Part shown: in pieces, positions 52,741 to 62,919 of the stretch
Layout: the number at the start of each line of letters is the position of its first letter
How positions within the stretch are numbered: position 1 is the stretch's first letter
Assembly: GCA_002900995.3 (NCBI GenBank)
Contig: CM035304.1
Location: forward strand, 603,498-667,497
Direction of reading: 5' to 3'
From: Ganoderma boninense
Lineage: Eukaryota; Basidiomycota; Agaricomycetes; Polyporales; Polyporaceae
Length of the DNA: 64,000 nucleotides
Position numbers and translations under genes: made by a program
The notes under the pieces: generated by a model
Told to the model about the DNA's origin: nothing
What the model saw: only the letters and a program-made list of their open reading frames with translations
Database searches by the model: none

Positions 52741-52814
52741 TCCCTTTATTTAGTGTTTCTATTCTATCATTACTATTCATACGTACGTACGTACCTTCCT
52801 CCGCTGAGTGGGCG
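52741..52814 (+). other. Copia 3' untranslated region and polypurine-type tract
   Basis: The part of the Copia element between the KDZ insertion at its stop codon and the 3' LTR. It contains a CGTACGTACGTAC run (about 52779-52793) and ends CTGAGTGGGCG directly before the LTR, in the position of the polypurine tract. Confidence 0.7.
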
Positions 52815-53132
52815 TGTTGAAATACGATAGTTACTCGTACTTGCATCGGACGCGGTAGTACTTGGTAGTAGGCGCTGGTCCGGCTTTGTTTGTTTGTGTT
52901 TGGTCTATCCCGCTCGTTTTTTCGTCGGTTTACCCTCACCGCGTTTCCTCAGCTGTTCACTCACCGTGCAACAGACTGAGGTAAGAATCTTCATAGCTTC
53001 CCATACAAACTAGTTCTGACATGTACTTTACAGTCCGTGTCCCGCTAGGTATTTATATATTACAGCTGTTCACTCACCGTGCAACAGACTGAGTCCGTGT
53101 CCCGCTAGACCGCTGCCCCGCATATCTCAACA
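52815..53132 (+). repeat. Copia 3' LTR
   Basis: 318 bp; partner of 8124-8441 with one visible difference. Followed by the TSD AGATA (53133-53137). It now lies directly upstream of the deaminase 1 gene and may supply or disrupt its promoter. Confidence 0.93.
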
Positions 53133-53173
53133 AGATACCGATACCAAGCTCGAGCCCATCCATCATCTCGACG

Positions 53174-54693
53174 ATGTCCGACCGCGCAAACACACTCAGT
53201 GCTCTGCTCGTCGCGTGGTCATCGCTCCACAAGCTTATGAATGCAGCAAATCTGGAAATACCGATAGCACAGTCTGGAGCGAGACGTTCTCCTAATCTCG
53301 AGAGAGACCTGCTCACCTTCCTGGCAGCAGTATATAACTTCCATCCCGACAGCGATGGGATGGCGATCGCTGTGGCGAGAGCTGACAAGCCCTCTGCGGA
53401 TACAACACTCTATGTCACCACAGGTTGTAAATCATCTCCCGCACTCCAAAGTGCTTTTGCTCGGTTTGTACACGACCTCTGCGCTGCATATCGTGATCAC
53501 GGACATCACGCTGCGAGTGCATGCGAAAACGATGTGGTGTTGGCTGTAAATCGATTCGCATACCCCTTCCTACGCGAGTACCTGTGGGACGACTCGGATA
53601 TGCAGAAGATATCTGCTGCCCTCAGAACAGAGCCCGCTCGATCTACTATTCAGGGGGGCCTGAAGAAGCTCAAGGAAACCACGAAGGACACCAGCGACCA
53701 GGACATCGCCCCAGCGGTGCTGAAGAGCATGCATGAGCTGTGTGGCACCATCCACGTCTCCATATCTGGAGTCCGAGATATTGAGCGCGGTGCGTCCTTG
53801 ATGTTTTCCCGCACTCCCGCCGCTGTATCTCGCGTTTACTGAGAGAGGCGTCATTTAGGATCCACTGCCGACTTTCTCTTGACTGAGATCACCGGCCCCT
53901 TCGTTACTCTCACCTACTCCAGGTTCACCCCCTTCGTGTCCGGCGCATACCTCTCTGACAACGACATCGGCTCTCTCATGGCCCCGTCGCACGAGTGGTC
54001 TATTTGTTGGATTGGTCCCGTTGTGTCGCCTGCGGCCTTCGAGGCCAAACTATCGCCGTCCGCGATCGCAGCTTGGCTCGAGGACTACTCTCGGGCTTCA
54101 CGCTTCCTCCCATGGAAGCTCGTCGTCGAGAAGATAATGGCGTGCTGTCCGGAGGAGCTCACGAAGACAGGAATGAGGTACACCACTCGAGCCGCCGACT
54201 CTTCAGCTCCACCGCTCGAGCCTGAGCCCGGACCCGCGGAGAGCGTGACCATCCACTGCGAGATCACGTTGCTGCTGTGGCTCATGCGGCGCCGCGTTCC
54301 GATCGACAAGCACATCGGGTGTTCCGGCGCCCCCGTGCTGGCTGTGCGTGCAGTTCGTGAAGGCCCTGGGCACGACAGACCCCGACAGCGGATATGCGGG
54401 CGTCGCGCTCTCGGACCTCTTGGAATCTAACAGACGAGTCAAGGTGCCGTGGATGCTCCCCGCCGACGCGCCCGACGCGGCCGTCGAGGCGCTGCGAGAC
54501 GCTATGATCACGCAGTTCCGCCGGGACACGCTCGAGTACGTTATCTGCAGATACGACCATGGTGGAGGTGACATTGGACACGGGAAGTCTGATGTTGAGT
54601 TGTGAGTGGAGCTTGGTCACTGCCGGATTCACTCGACTTCAGTCTGACTACTCATTTCATAGCCTCTTCAGCCAGCGGCCGCTGGGACGCTGA
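53174..54693 (+). CDS. OTT_1508-like deaminase, paralogue 1 (frameshifted as assembled)
   Basis: Three exons: 53174-53789, 53859-54601 and 54663-54693, with the same intron positions as the second paralogue. The protein (about 470 residues) has a helical N-terminal half starting MSDRANTLSALLVAW and a C-terminal zinc-dependent deaminase fold. The catalytic HxE is HCEITLLLWL (HAE in the paralogue), and the zinc-binding pair reads CWLC in the restored frame. One extra C in the run at 54330-54334 shifts the frame right before CWLC. Removing it restores APCWLCVQFVKALG, so this is a homopolymer error or a recent loss. The fungal OTT_1508-like family is a predicted nucleic-acid or nucleotide deaminase group with no known substrate here. 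The Copia LTR ends 36 bp before the start codon and separates the gene from its native promoter. Confidence 0.75.
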
Positions 54694-55405
54694 GTCATGG
54701 TGGACCATGCACTCCCTTGGCTGGAGATTATAGCCTGGGCTGGGAAGAAGTCGGAAGTGAATGGCGGGTGACGACGACGCGGGGTATGCCTCCTCCTAGT
54801 CGTCGCAGCACTCCCGCTGCTTATAGGGAAGGGGAAGTTCTGTGTTTGGGGATCGTAGAACGTGAGGGGGCGGGATACCATGTTGAAGAGCGTGTCGACG
54901 TTGTCTCTTAGTATTTGTTGCGAGCACGGCTTGAGGGCTGGTGAACTCCCGTTCACCTTGCATGGTACAATGATGATCCGGCATGTGGGCGACCTTAATA
55001 GCGATCGTGCGGCTGGGGGCAAGCGGAAACAGTCGCGAAACAGCTCGCACCGATTCGGGTGGCGGTGGCTAGGTTCCTGTGGGCCCTCATAGTCTCTGTC
55101 AATGGGATCGCCGTAGTAGTAGAGAGCACGACTCCCGGGAGAGCATCTGCACAGCGAGTCTGGCCCGGGCGACTAATTCTTGACCGTGAGTATATCACGG
55201 TGCTAGAATAATTGAACGCCTGTCCGAGTCACGGTGACCGGGCCATCTCAATCGCACCGTACCCGATATCGAAGCACAATACTGCCCCCATCACAGGTTT
55301 GTGACTCGTTGATAGCACATGCACCCACAATACTAGCTGATGGTCTCTCTCGCCCCCGAGCGGCGATATTCACCCAGCTCTCCGAGCCCATCCATCATCT
55401 CGAGA
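54694..55405. other. Intergenic region between deaminase paralogues
   Basis: About 700 bp with no convincing gene. The last 25 bases before the second start codon (GAGCCCATCCATCATCTCGA) are the same as before the first, so the duplication included promoter-proximal DNA. Confidence 0.6.
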
Positions 55406-56883
55406 ATGTCCGACCACGCAAACACCCTCAATCCTCTGCTCGTCGCATGGTCAGCCCTTCACAAGCTTATGAAGAATATAGAGATGGCGCAACCTGGTCC
55501 GGCAAATCTCGAGAGAGACTTCCTCACGTTCTTGGCCGTGGTCTGTAGCTGTCACCCTGACAGTGTTAGAGTGGCGATCGCGGTAGCAAGGGCTGCCACG
55601 CCCTCCGCCGCCACAACACTCTACGTTGCCACTGACACGAAGACCTCTCCTACATTTCAAAACGCATTTACGCGCTTCGTGTGCGACATTCGCGCTGCCT
55701 ACAGCCAGCACGAGTCTGGAGTTAACGCCTTGGGTAGTAGATGTGAAGACAACGTGGTGTTGGCGATGTACCGGTTCACATACCCTTTCTTGCGCGCACT
55801 CCTGTGGGACGACCCACGTTTTCAAGGAACTTTCACATGTCTTACAAGTAGCGCAGCTTGTCCTATCAAGGATGCCCTGCAGGAACTCAAAGACGCCACG
55901 AAGGACGCTGACGGGCAGACTGTTGACGAAGACGCGTTCAAGAACATACACGGCCTCTGCGCCACTATCCATGCCGCGCTATCCGAAATCTATGATATTA
56001 AGTATGGTGGGTACATGATTTGCTTCTCACCGTATCGCTCTTACCAGAAGTCGGGTCATTTATTAGGATCGGACCCACATGACTTCCTGGTGGAGGTCGT
56101 TGGCACCTTCAGTTTCGTCACCCACTCCCGGTTCGCCCCCATCGTCTCGGGCACATGCCTCCTCGATGACGAGGTCTCCTCGCTCATGCACGCGAGCGCA
56201 CATGGCACGCCCTCACAGGACTGGGACATACGCTGGATCGACCCCTCGACGCCGCCCATGGTGTTCGAAGCAGAACTCTCTGCGCCCGCCGTGGCCTCCT
56301 GGCTCGAAGAGTACTCCCGATCCATTCCCTTCCTCCCGTGGCGCAAATCAATCGCGCAGATCGCCTCGTGCTGCCCAGACGCGCTCGCGAAGACCGGGGA
56401 GACGTACACGATAGCGGACGGCGGCGAGCTTGCGGAAGTCCACGCTGAGATCACACTGCTCCTCTGGCTCATGCAGCATCGCGTGCCCATCGACAAGCAC
56501 ATCGGGTGCCCCGGCTACGCGTGCCGGCTGTGCGTCGAGTTCGCGAAAGCCGTGGGTCGTGCGGACCCGGACAGCGGGTATGCCAGCATCATGCTCTCCG
56601 ACATCATAGCAGACCATGACTTGGTCGAGTTGCCGTGGATTCTCCCCCCCGACGCGCCCGACGCCGTCGTGGATGCGCTGAGAGAGGGTATCATCGCTCA
56701 GTTCTCTGAGGACGCTGCCGAATATGCGAGCCGCGGCTACGAACACTTTGCAGTTGGACTTACAGGGTATCTAGAGTGGTATCATGCCGAGCTGTAAGTG
56801 GAACTTGCTCGTTATCCCATTTACTCTGACCATCTGTTCACAGCCTCGCCAAAAAGCAACAGCGGCCGCTCCCGCCCGAATGA
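55406..56883 (+). CDS. OTT_1508-like deaminase, paralogue 2 (intact)
   Basis: Three exons: 55406-56006, 56067-56793 and 56844-56883, about 455 residues. Start MSDHANTLNPLLVAWSAL, as in paralogue 1. The N-terminal ~200 residues are helical with no named domain. The C-terminal deaminase region has VHAEITLLLWL (the HAE catalytic motif with the proton-shuttling Glu), DKHIGCPG and CRLC (zinc cysteines), then a long family-typical tail ending AKKQQRPLPPE. The 60-nt intron after KYG keeps the frame if retained, so an intron-retained protein is possible. The two genes are head-to-tail tandem duplicates. Their substrate is unknown; predictions for the family include roles in mutating selfish nucleic acids, which would fit a transposon-rich locus, but nothing here shows it. 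Confidence 0.8.
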
Positions 56884-57009
56884 ATCGTGTTGTGTTGTGG
56901 TTGCGGATCGAAAATAGGATCCTTGAGCGCATGCAAACTGCCTGTGTATTGAGTCAATGGGATGTACCACTAGATACTAGATTGAAGCAAGTACCAAACA
57001 GTCCCGAAC

Positions 57010-57125
57010 ATTTATGAATGGAACAAGTGTGGAAGGAGCGAACAACACTATTGGGAACGAGAGGTCTCCTAAATCTCGAACGAGCCCTCACATATTTCTG
57101 GCGGTGGTCTGTTTCTTGACGTTTG
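57010..57125 (+). pseudogene. Fossil fragment of a third deaminase paralogue
   Basis: TTTATGAATGGAACAAGTGT, then GAGGTCTCCTAAATCTCGAA and GCGGTGGTCTG, line up with 53235-53335 of paralogue 1 (CTTATGAATGCAGCAAATCT, CGTTCTCCTAATCTCGAGAG and GGCAGCAGTAT). Only this N-terminal piece is left, and it contains frame changes. Confidence 0.65.
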
Positions 57126-57300
57126 ATTCATCCACTGTACACTGAAGCGTTCACAGACATCTCAAGGTTCCGGTAAGCGTGCAGCGCTATGGTAGTACAG
57201 TGCCTGGAGTTCTATTTCTTTACATGAAGGTCGCTGTCATGGATTGTTGATTGGCAGACAAATGTCGGAGAAACAAAGGTCATACGTACTGATGTTATTA

Positions 57301-57588
57301 CTAGACTTCGTCACGGCGATGTTGCACTTCCTCGCGAGCTTCTATAGCGTGTAAAAATAGGGCGGCACGCTCCCGCGTATTGGGGGGACATGCGCCCAGG
57401 TACCCCCGCTTGAAGCTGTCGTACAGCGTATCTCCCTGGAAAGGGCGCGGATAGTATGGGTCGTTGACGAAGAACGCGTCCACCAGCTCAGACACGTCGC
57501 CCCCGTCGCGATCGAACGCGCGCATCTGCCACAAAGGAATATCCATTCAGCGATCCAGAGGGTTCCGTTTACGTGGAGGGCGCATGCT
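57301..57588 (-). CDS. C-terminal fragment of an unknown fungal protein, cut by an assembly gap
   Basis: The open frame ending at 57301 (about 81 codons from the Met at 57546) has a compact, non-repetitive sequence: DIPLWQMRAFDRDGGDVSEL, FFVNDPYYPRPFQGDTLY, GYLGACPPNTRERAALFL. This looks like the C-terminal end of a real protein. Its 5' part lies in or beyond the 100-N gap. I do not recognise the family. Confidence 0.45.
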
Positions 57589-57688
57589 NNNNNNNNNNNN
57601 NNNNNNNNNNNNNNNNNNNNNNNNNNNNNNNNNNNNNNNNNNNNNNNNNNNNNNNNNNNNNNNNNNNNNNNNNNNNNNNNNNNNNNNN
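57589..57688. other. Assembly gap (100 N)
   Basis: Exactly 100 N, a placeholder for a gap of unknown size. Confidence 0.95.
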
Positions 57689-60600
57689 GGGTTGACTTTT
57701 GGACGCAGGTTGTCCCCCGCAGCCAGGCGTGGTGGGCTCGTGCCTGTGTCCGCATTATGTATACCATCTCCGCTTCCGTATCCCCTTCGCTCATCACACT
57801 TTTGCCTTGTATAGTAGGTGTAGTTCGTCCACATTCCCCCCTTCTCTTCGTCGCCCTGCTCGTCGTCTTCTCATCGCGCCGTGTCCCCGTGTCAACCTCG
57901 TTGCGCCCACTTCTCAGCGTTGAGCCATTACGTACACTTCCCACTCTCCCTCCTCGCCCTGTCGTGGACGGATCGTTTTCCCGTTTCCATCGTCGATATC
58001 TATTCTTCCACCACTGATTACCTCGGTGTTTTCTTTTTCCCCTTGAGCCCTCTTTCCAGTCCTCACCGGCCCCACCCGTTGCCCTCCTTCGTCCTCCTCG
58101 TCACTGGCACTCGGCACCCGGTAAGCCTGTGTGCCTCCCACTCCGCATGCACCTCCCCCCTTTCGTCCAACATCGACCATCTCATCTTGCCAAGACCTGC
58201 GATCGCTTCCTGCTTATCACCACCCAACCTCGACCATCGGATCCTCCTCATCACCACCCGATTCCATCTGCCAATCCGACTAAATCGCATCCCGTCTCCC
58301 TCTCGTCACCATTCCCGTTGTCTTCGAACCGAAGATCTAACCGGCGCTCTGGACCTGTCGTGTCTCCCAATCACCGCCTCCTAGTATCCTATTTTCCGCT
58401 TTGAACCGTGCTCTCGTCGCAATGGTTTTCCCCATTATCCCTTCCCCTCCTGCCTCGTCGCTCGTCCTCGCAACCACATGCGCTCATCTCAATCGTCGCC
58501 TCGTCGCCCTTCGTCTGTAGCCATCAACCATACGAGGACCAGCCTGCTCTAATTCGCCCGCCTCATTGCTCCCCCGTCACAGATGGGCACGGGGACGAGC
58601 TCGAGGCGCAGCCCGCTAGCCGGCGCGTCTGTGCTGTGTAGAAAGGAGGAGGAAGTAGCCGTAGAAGAACGAACGGTTCTCGAGTCAGAAGTCGTACAAA
58701 CATAATGAAATCCCCCCCACATCCATACACATACAGTCGTCGAATATGTGCATATTTGTATCTCTCCCCACCCCCCGCTGTCGTTGTACTTGTAGTATCA
58801 GTATTTTCGTTCTCGTTCTCGCCGTGTTCCGTCCGTGTAGTACCTCACCGTATAACTTGCTCGTTGAATGCAGCTGCGGAAACGCATGTGTTCGTCGGTC
58901 CGAGATTCAGGGTGCAGCGTGTGTGAGTACTGTACTTGCACGCGGTCGATCTACGACGCCCAACAGGAACGAATACCACGGTAGATATCAGAACATGGGT
59001 GCAGCGTGTGAGGTGGGCCCGGAGAAAGGGCTCGAGAGACGGGAAATGGGCGCCAAGCCTTGTTGAACCTGGTTGACCGCTGACGGTGATCAGCGCGACG
59101 AGCAATCGGCGCCGCATGCACCTCCGTCCCTTCTAGCTCTCCTATAACTCTTCATTTAATTCATTTGTGGGTACATGTGAGTGCTATGCTACGTCGTGGA
59201 AGGCACGAGCTAACCTAGTCTGTGGGTAGGGGGTTCAGGCATGCCACGACTTTCATTGTGCCGTTCTGGGGCAGGAGTTCACTAGTGGGTGCCGCGACGG
59301 CGGACATTGTGGACGCATGGATGCGACAATAACGATCGGTGGGTGGCTGTACTGCTTGGAAAGGTACACAGTGGGTGCATGGTTACTGGGTTACTGGAGA
59401 TGAGATGAGATGAGACGTGCGGGTGGCGCTAATGAAACGGCTCCTGCCTTTTAGGTCAATGTTAACCTGGACATTGTTCCAAGAACGGATATCCTTCTCA
59501 TGTCTCGAAACGGACGTTTTTGCCCGTTGATTCCAGGGTCGCCAGCGGAGATGGGTACAGTGTGAGCGTTCCATCACTCCTCCCGCCTTTTGTACACGGA
59601 GGCTCACGAGATTTTAGGGTTTTCATGGATGGCACGGAGTGTCGAGGTTGCCAAGCCGGACGGAGGGATTGTCGTATCAACGGTCAAGGACATCCCAGAA
59701 GTCGCGCATGGAACAGCGTGGGCTGTCAGAGAGGTGGGGAGGCTCGAGATCTGGCTTATCGTTGCATGAGCTGACCCCTGCGTCCAGGTCCAACTACAAT
59801 CCGCAGCCTACTCTCGAAGGGCTAGAGGCCGTCCGCGCCGAACGCTGACGACCATCCATGGCACGTCGAGCAAGGTACGTGTATACTGACTCTGTCGAGT
59901 CTTCCGCTGACCCGTGGCTCCATCATCCACGATGCTCCGAGCCTCAAGGCTTGCGCGTGTTTTGAGGCGCATATGCATCGCCTGCCGTCCTGGTGGCGAA
60001 AGTTCACGTTTATGGTGAACGGACACAGCCTGCACGCCATGCTTCCAGATCTCATCTTTGAGTCTTGAGAGAGTGCCGTCGGGAAGATTTGTCCGTCAGG
60101 CCCCAAGTTATAGAGGCCCGTCGGAGATGGACGGTTCCGCCCCCGTTATATCCCCCGACGCTCAATGCAGTATCAAGTGTCGGTTATATTTGTGGTCTAA
60201 ATCATGGAGAAGAAAGATGTCTTGAAGGAATATTGTGGACCCGATTTCCCCAGCCTGAGGCGGCTTTCTCGGGCCGACGACGACTGTGCGCGCTTATCGA
60301 GGGCGAGCTGGCGATTTCGAAGAAGTTAAACGTTGCACACGAACTTGAACTGAAACTGAGGTCCCAGCTTCTACGACGCATTTTAATACCGCTGTGGAGA
60401 CTTCGGTTCCATTCTGTTGACGTAGCAGTGAGCCCATGACATACCTTATGCTCAGGAATCTTTGCTGAATTCACAGATTTTAGGACGTGACGCCGACAGG
60501 ATTGGCTGACGGCTGATTCACCACCCCATGCATGCCCCGAGACTTTATACCTGCACCCGTGTATAAGGTGAGCGAAGTTTTATGTACTAATAGTTTGTTC

Positions 60601-60780
60601 GAAGAGACTTCTCGCTTTTTGTTTTCGATGGGGAGAGAGCCTCATCGGCGCTTGTTGCCACGCCAGAACAACAAGGGCGCTCGCGAGCCTTGTCTGCGAG
60701 TATCCGTGTTGTTCTCCCCAGCAGCAGTTGGTTACAGATGTTTTTTAAGTTGCACGGTGCTTGTAAGACGTGAGACCACC
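57689..60780. other. Region without intact genes
   Basis: Pyrimidine-rich between 57780 and 58640; open frames on both strands are Pro/Ser-rich. Between 59520 and 59850 a short frame has DFRVFMDGTECRGCQAGRRD, a Cys-rich motif of the kind found in fungal zinc-cluster or uncharacterised proteins, then it breaks down. I see no supportable gene. Confidence 0.4.
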
Positions 60781-62919
60781 GAGGGCATGGATAATTTCGC
60801 GATTTGACCGCCAGTGGACTTGTCCGTGCCCAAAACAGCGATCGGGCCTTGACGACGAGCATTTCCGTCTCAGGAGCTGAATTGTGGAGTTTCTCTGGAA
60901 TAGACGTGTATGTGACAAGTCACATTCTCTATCCAAAAGTCTTCTTTATCTGTGAATTTGTCCCTTATCGTCGTGTTTTTTTGTCCCGGGTGCCACTTGT
61001 CCAGAAAGTCATTCACAGCCTGGACCTTCTAAAGTGCCGTGGCGGCTATCCGGGTGCGATGATTTTTAGCATCTCCATGGCGGTGTTTATCTCAATGGAA
61101 GCCCGTCTTCCATGTGCGCAGCTCGCAGATGCGCTCCCTAAAGAGTTTAAATGAGTACAGTGGCGGAGCATCGGACTGCCCAGGCGGTCTGCTTCCTTGC
61201 TGTGCGGGCGAGGTACAGGTTTCACAAACACGTTTTTAACCTCATGTTTCTCCCCCCCCCCCACGATACCTGCGATATTTTCGCGAGGATAGAGCTCGTC
61301 GTAAGGCTTTCGTATCGACTTCCCGAGTATGACGGGTTAAGCGCCAATATTGACCATGCCTTTCCCTCGTTTCTAGAACCTCCAGCGGATGGATGGGGCC
61401 AACGGCGGGGTGCTAATAAGCGGATTCTCTTCAGCCACCCAGATATACCTTCGAACGTGCACCAAGGCTGAGGCCCCTCCTCCCGGTCCCTGGCACCCGC
61501 AAATCGCCAGCTGCGCACGAAGTCTTCCGAACAGCATCCACGGCGCATCCACGGCACACCTCAGAGAGGAGTCATCCTTATGGCTGTGGTTTGTGGTCGT
61601 TGTCCCTGTATGGTAAGGATAGCGCTCTGACTCGCACCTCGGCGAACGCTGACGCGTTCTCCTCCCCCCTGCAAGGCGCGCGGACCGCTCCAGCCATTCC
61701 CCTCCAGCGGTTCCGCCGTGACGAAAGCGTCCACGTTCATCCGTAACTTGCCTTTCTCGTGCTCCGCCGTGTCTGCCGCTGTGCACTGGTACACTGGCAC
61801 CGTCCTGTTCGGCGCGTTCGCGTGTGCTCAGCGTGTGGCGACGCATCGTCTTCTTCGACGCGGGTGCAAATCAGTACTCCTAATTTACGCACCAATACCT
61901 TCCTTCGGCCGTCTGGTGATGAATCACGCTGCGCGCAGTATTTCCTGGGCGGCGTTTCCGACGGGCACGCTTTCCATCTTCGCCGTATTGACCCTTCACA
62001 GTTTTCAGCGACCGAGGAGGCACTGTACTTGGGTCTAGATAGGAGTGCTATAAGATGTGAGTCGATTCGCTGACCGATTCGTACCCTCATGGCTCATTCT
62101 TCCCAATTTTTCGATGTCCTCGAAGACTCAGGACAACTCATCCTCTTCATCCTCATCTCCGCCCAAGTCTTGTGCTACCCCTGTACAACCTTCGGCCTCG
62201 CGGCTACAGCTCAACAATTACAAGAAATCTATGACTTCCTCAACAAGGACGGCGCCGAACCACGGTACGTGTTCAGCGTGCAGTATTGACGGCACCTCTA
62301 AATGTGCGTCAGCAAATCATTTGAAGCCTGTCAAGCGGAATCAGTAGGGTTGTTTGCATATGTTGTCTGGACGGGCACCCTCCATCTACAGCTTTATCGC
62401 TTGAATTTATGGCCTTTTTGTGGCCTATTTCACCATGCCGATGGTCTCTCACGGGAGCACGTCTGCCATAGAATGCTTCAAGATGATTTCCGACATCTTT
62501 GCACACCATGTTGCTTCAAGATGCGCCCTGCAAACGGTCCCCGTGGCAGTAGTATGCCCGGAGGTGGCAAAGCCACCGAACCTCGGTGGATCACGGTGAC
62601 TACCAGTGCTGTAGCAGTGACTTTCAGTGATTTCAAGTGGGCTGTACTGTACACCACCGTACTTCATTATCAGACACCGACCTCTGGTGGCGGGAAGTGA
62701 AGGCCACTGTGTGTTGTGGAGATGCACTGGACATCAATGGTAGTCGGTGCAGTGCACCAAGCTTTGAAGAATACCAATGGCATTCAGCGATTCTCAGCAA
62801 ATATAAATGTATTCTATACTGACGTTGTTCTGCTGAGTCCTGTTGTGTGGTGCTTTTACTATGTGTGATCAAGTGAATAAAGCATTGTCCTAACAATTGT
62901 GCAATATTAACAGTCACAA
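60781..62919. other. Probable decayed transposon DNA
   Basis: The frame at 60804-61154 (plus) reads GIDVYVTSHILYPK and FFICEFVPYRRV, which resembles the spacing of the hAT transposase core (Y-VT-H-I then F-P) but lacks a clear catalytic residue. Short frames from 61740 to 62290 are also non-homologous to anything I know. A poly-C run lies at about 61253-61262. No intact gene. Confidence 0.3.

Larger units (their letters stand above)
8124..53132 (+). mobile_element. Ty1/Copia LTR retrotransposon, split by two large DNA transposons
   Basis: 318-bp LTRs at 8124-8441 and 52815-53132 begin TGTTGAAATACG, end CGACA or CAACA, and differ at one visible base. They are flanked by the 5-bp TSD AGATA. 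A primer-binding site follows the 5' LTR. The internal region is one gag-pol frame (8646-9002 plus 22076-26197), then a 3' untranslated part (52741-52814) and the 3' LTR. Subtracting the MULE (9003-22066) and the KDZ element (26201-52732) with one TSD copy each leaves about 5.4 kb, the normal size of a fungal Copia element. The near-identical LTRs imply a young insertion, so both inner insertions are younger still. The element sits between RPAC1 and the start codon of deaminase 1. Confidence 0.92.

Noticed and set aside
57689..58640. Plus-strand Pro/Ser-rich frames as a gene
   Set aside because: They reflect a CT-rich region; no splice pattern or conserved segment links them.
60804..61154. 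hAT transposase gene
   Set aside because: Only a loose resemblance of motif spacing; no catalytic residues, dimerisation domain or ends can be identified.
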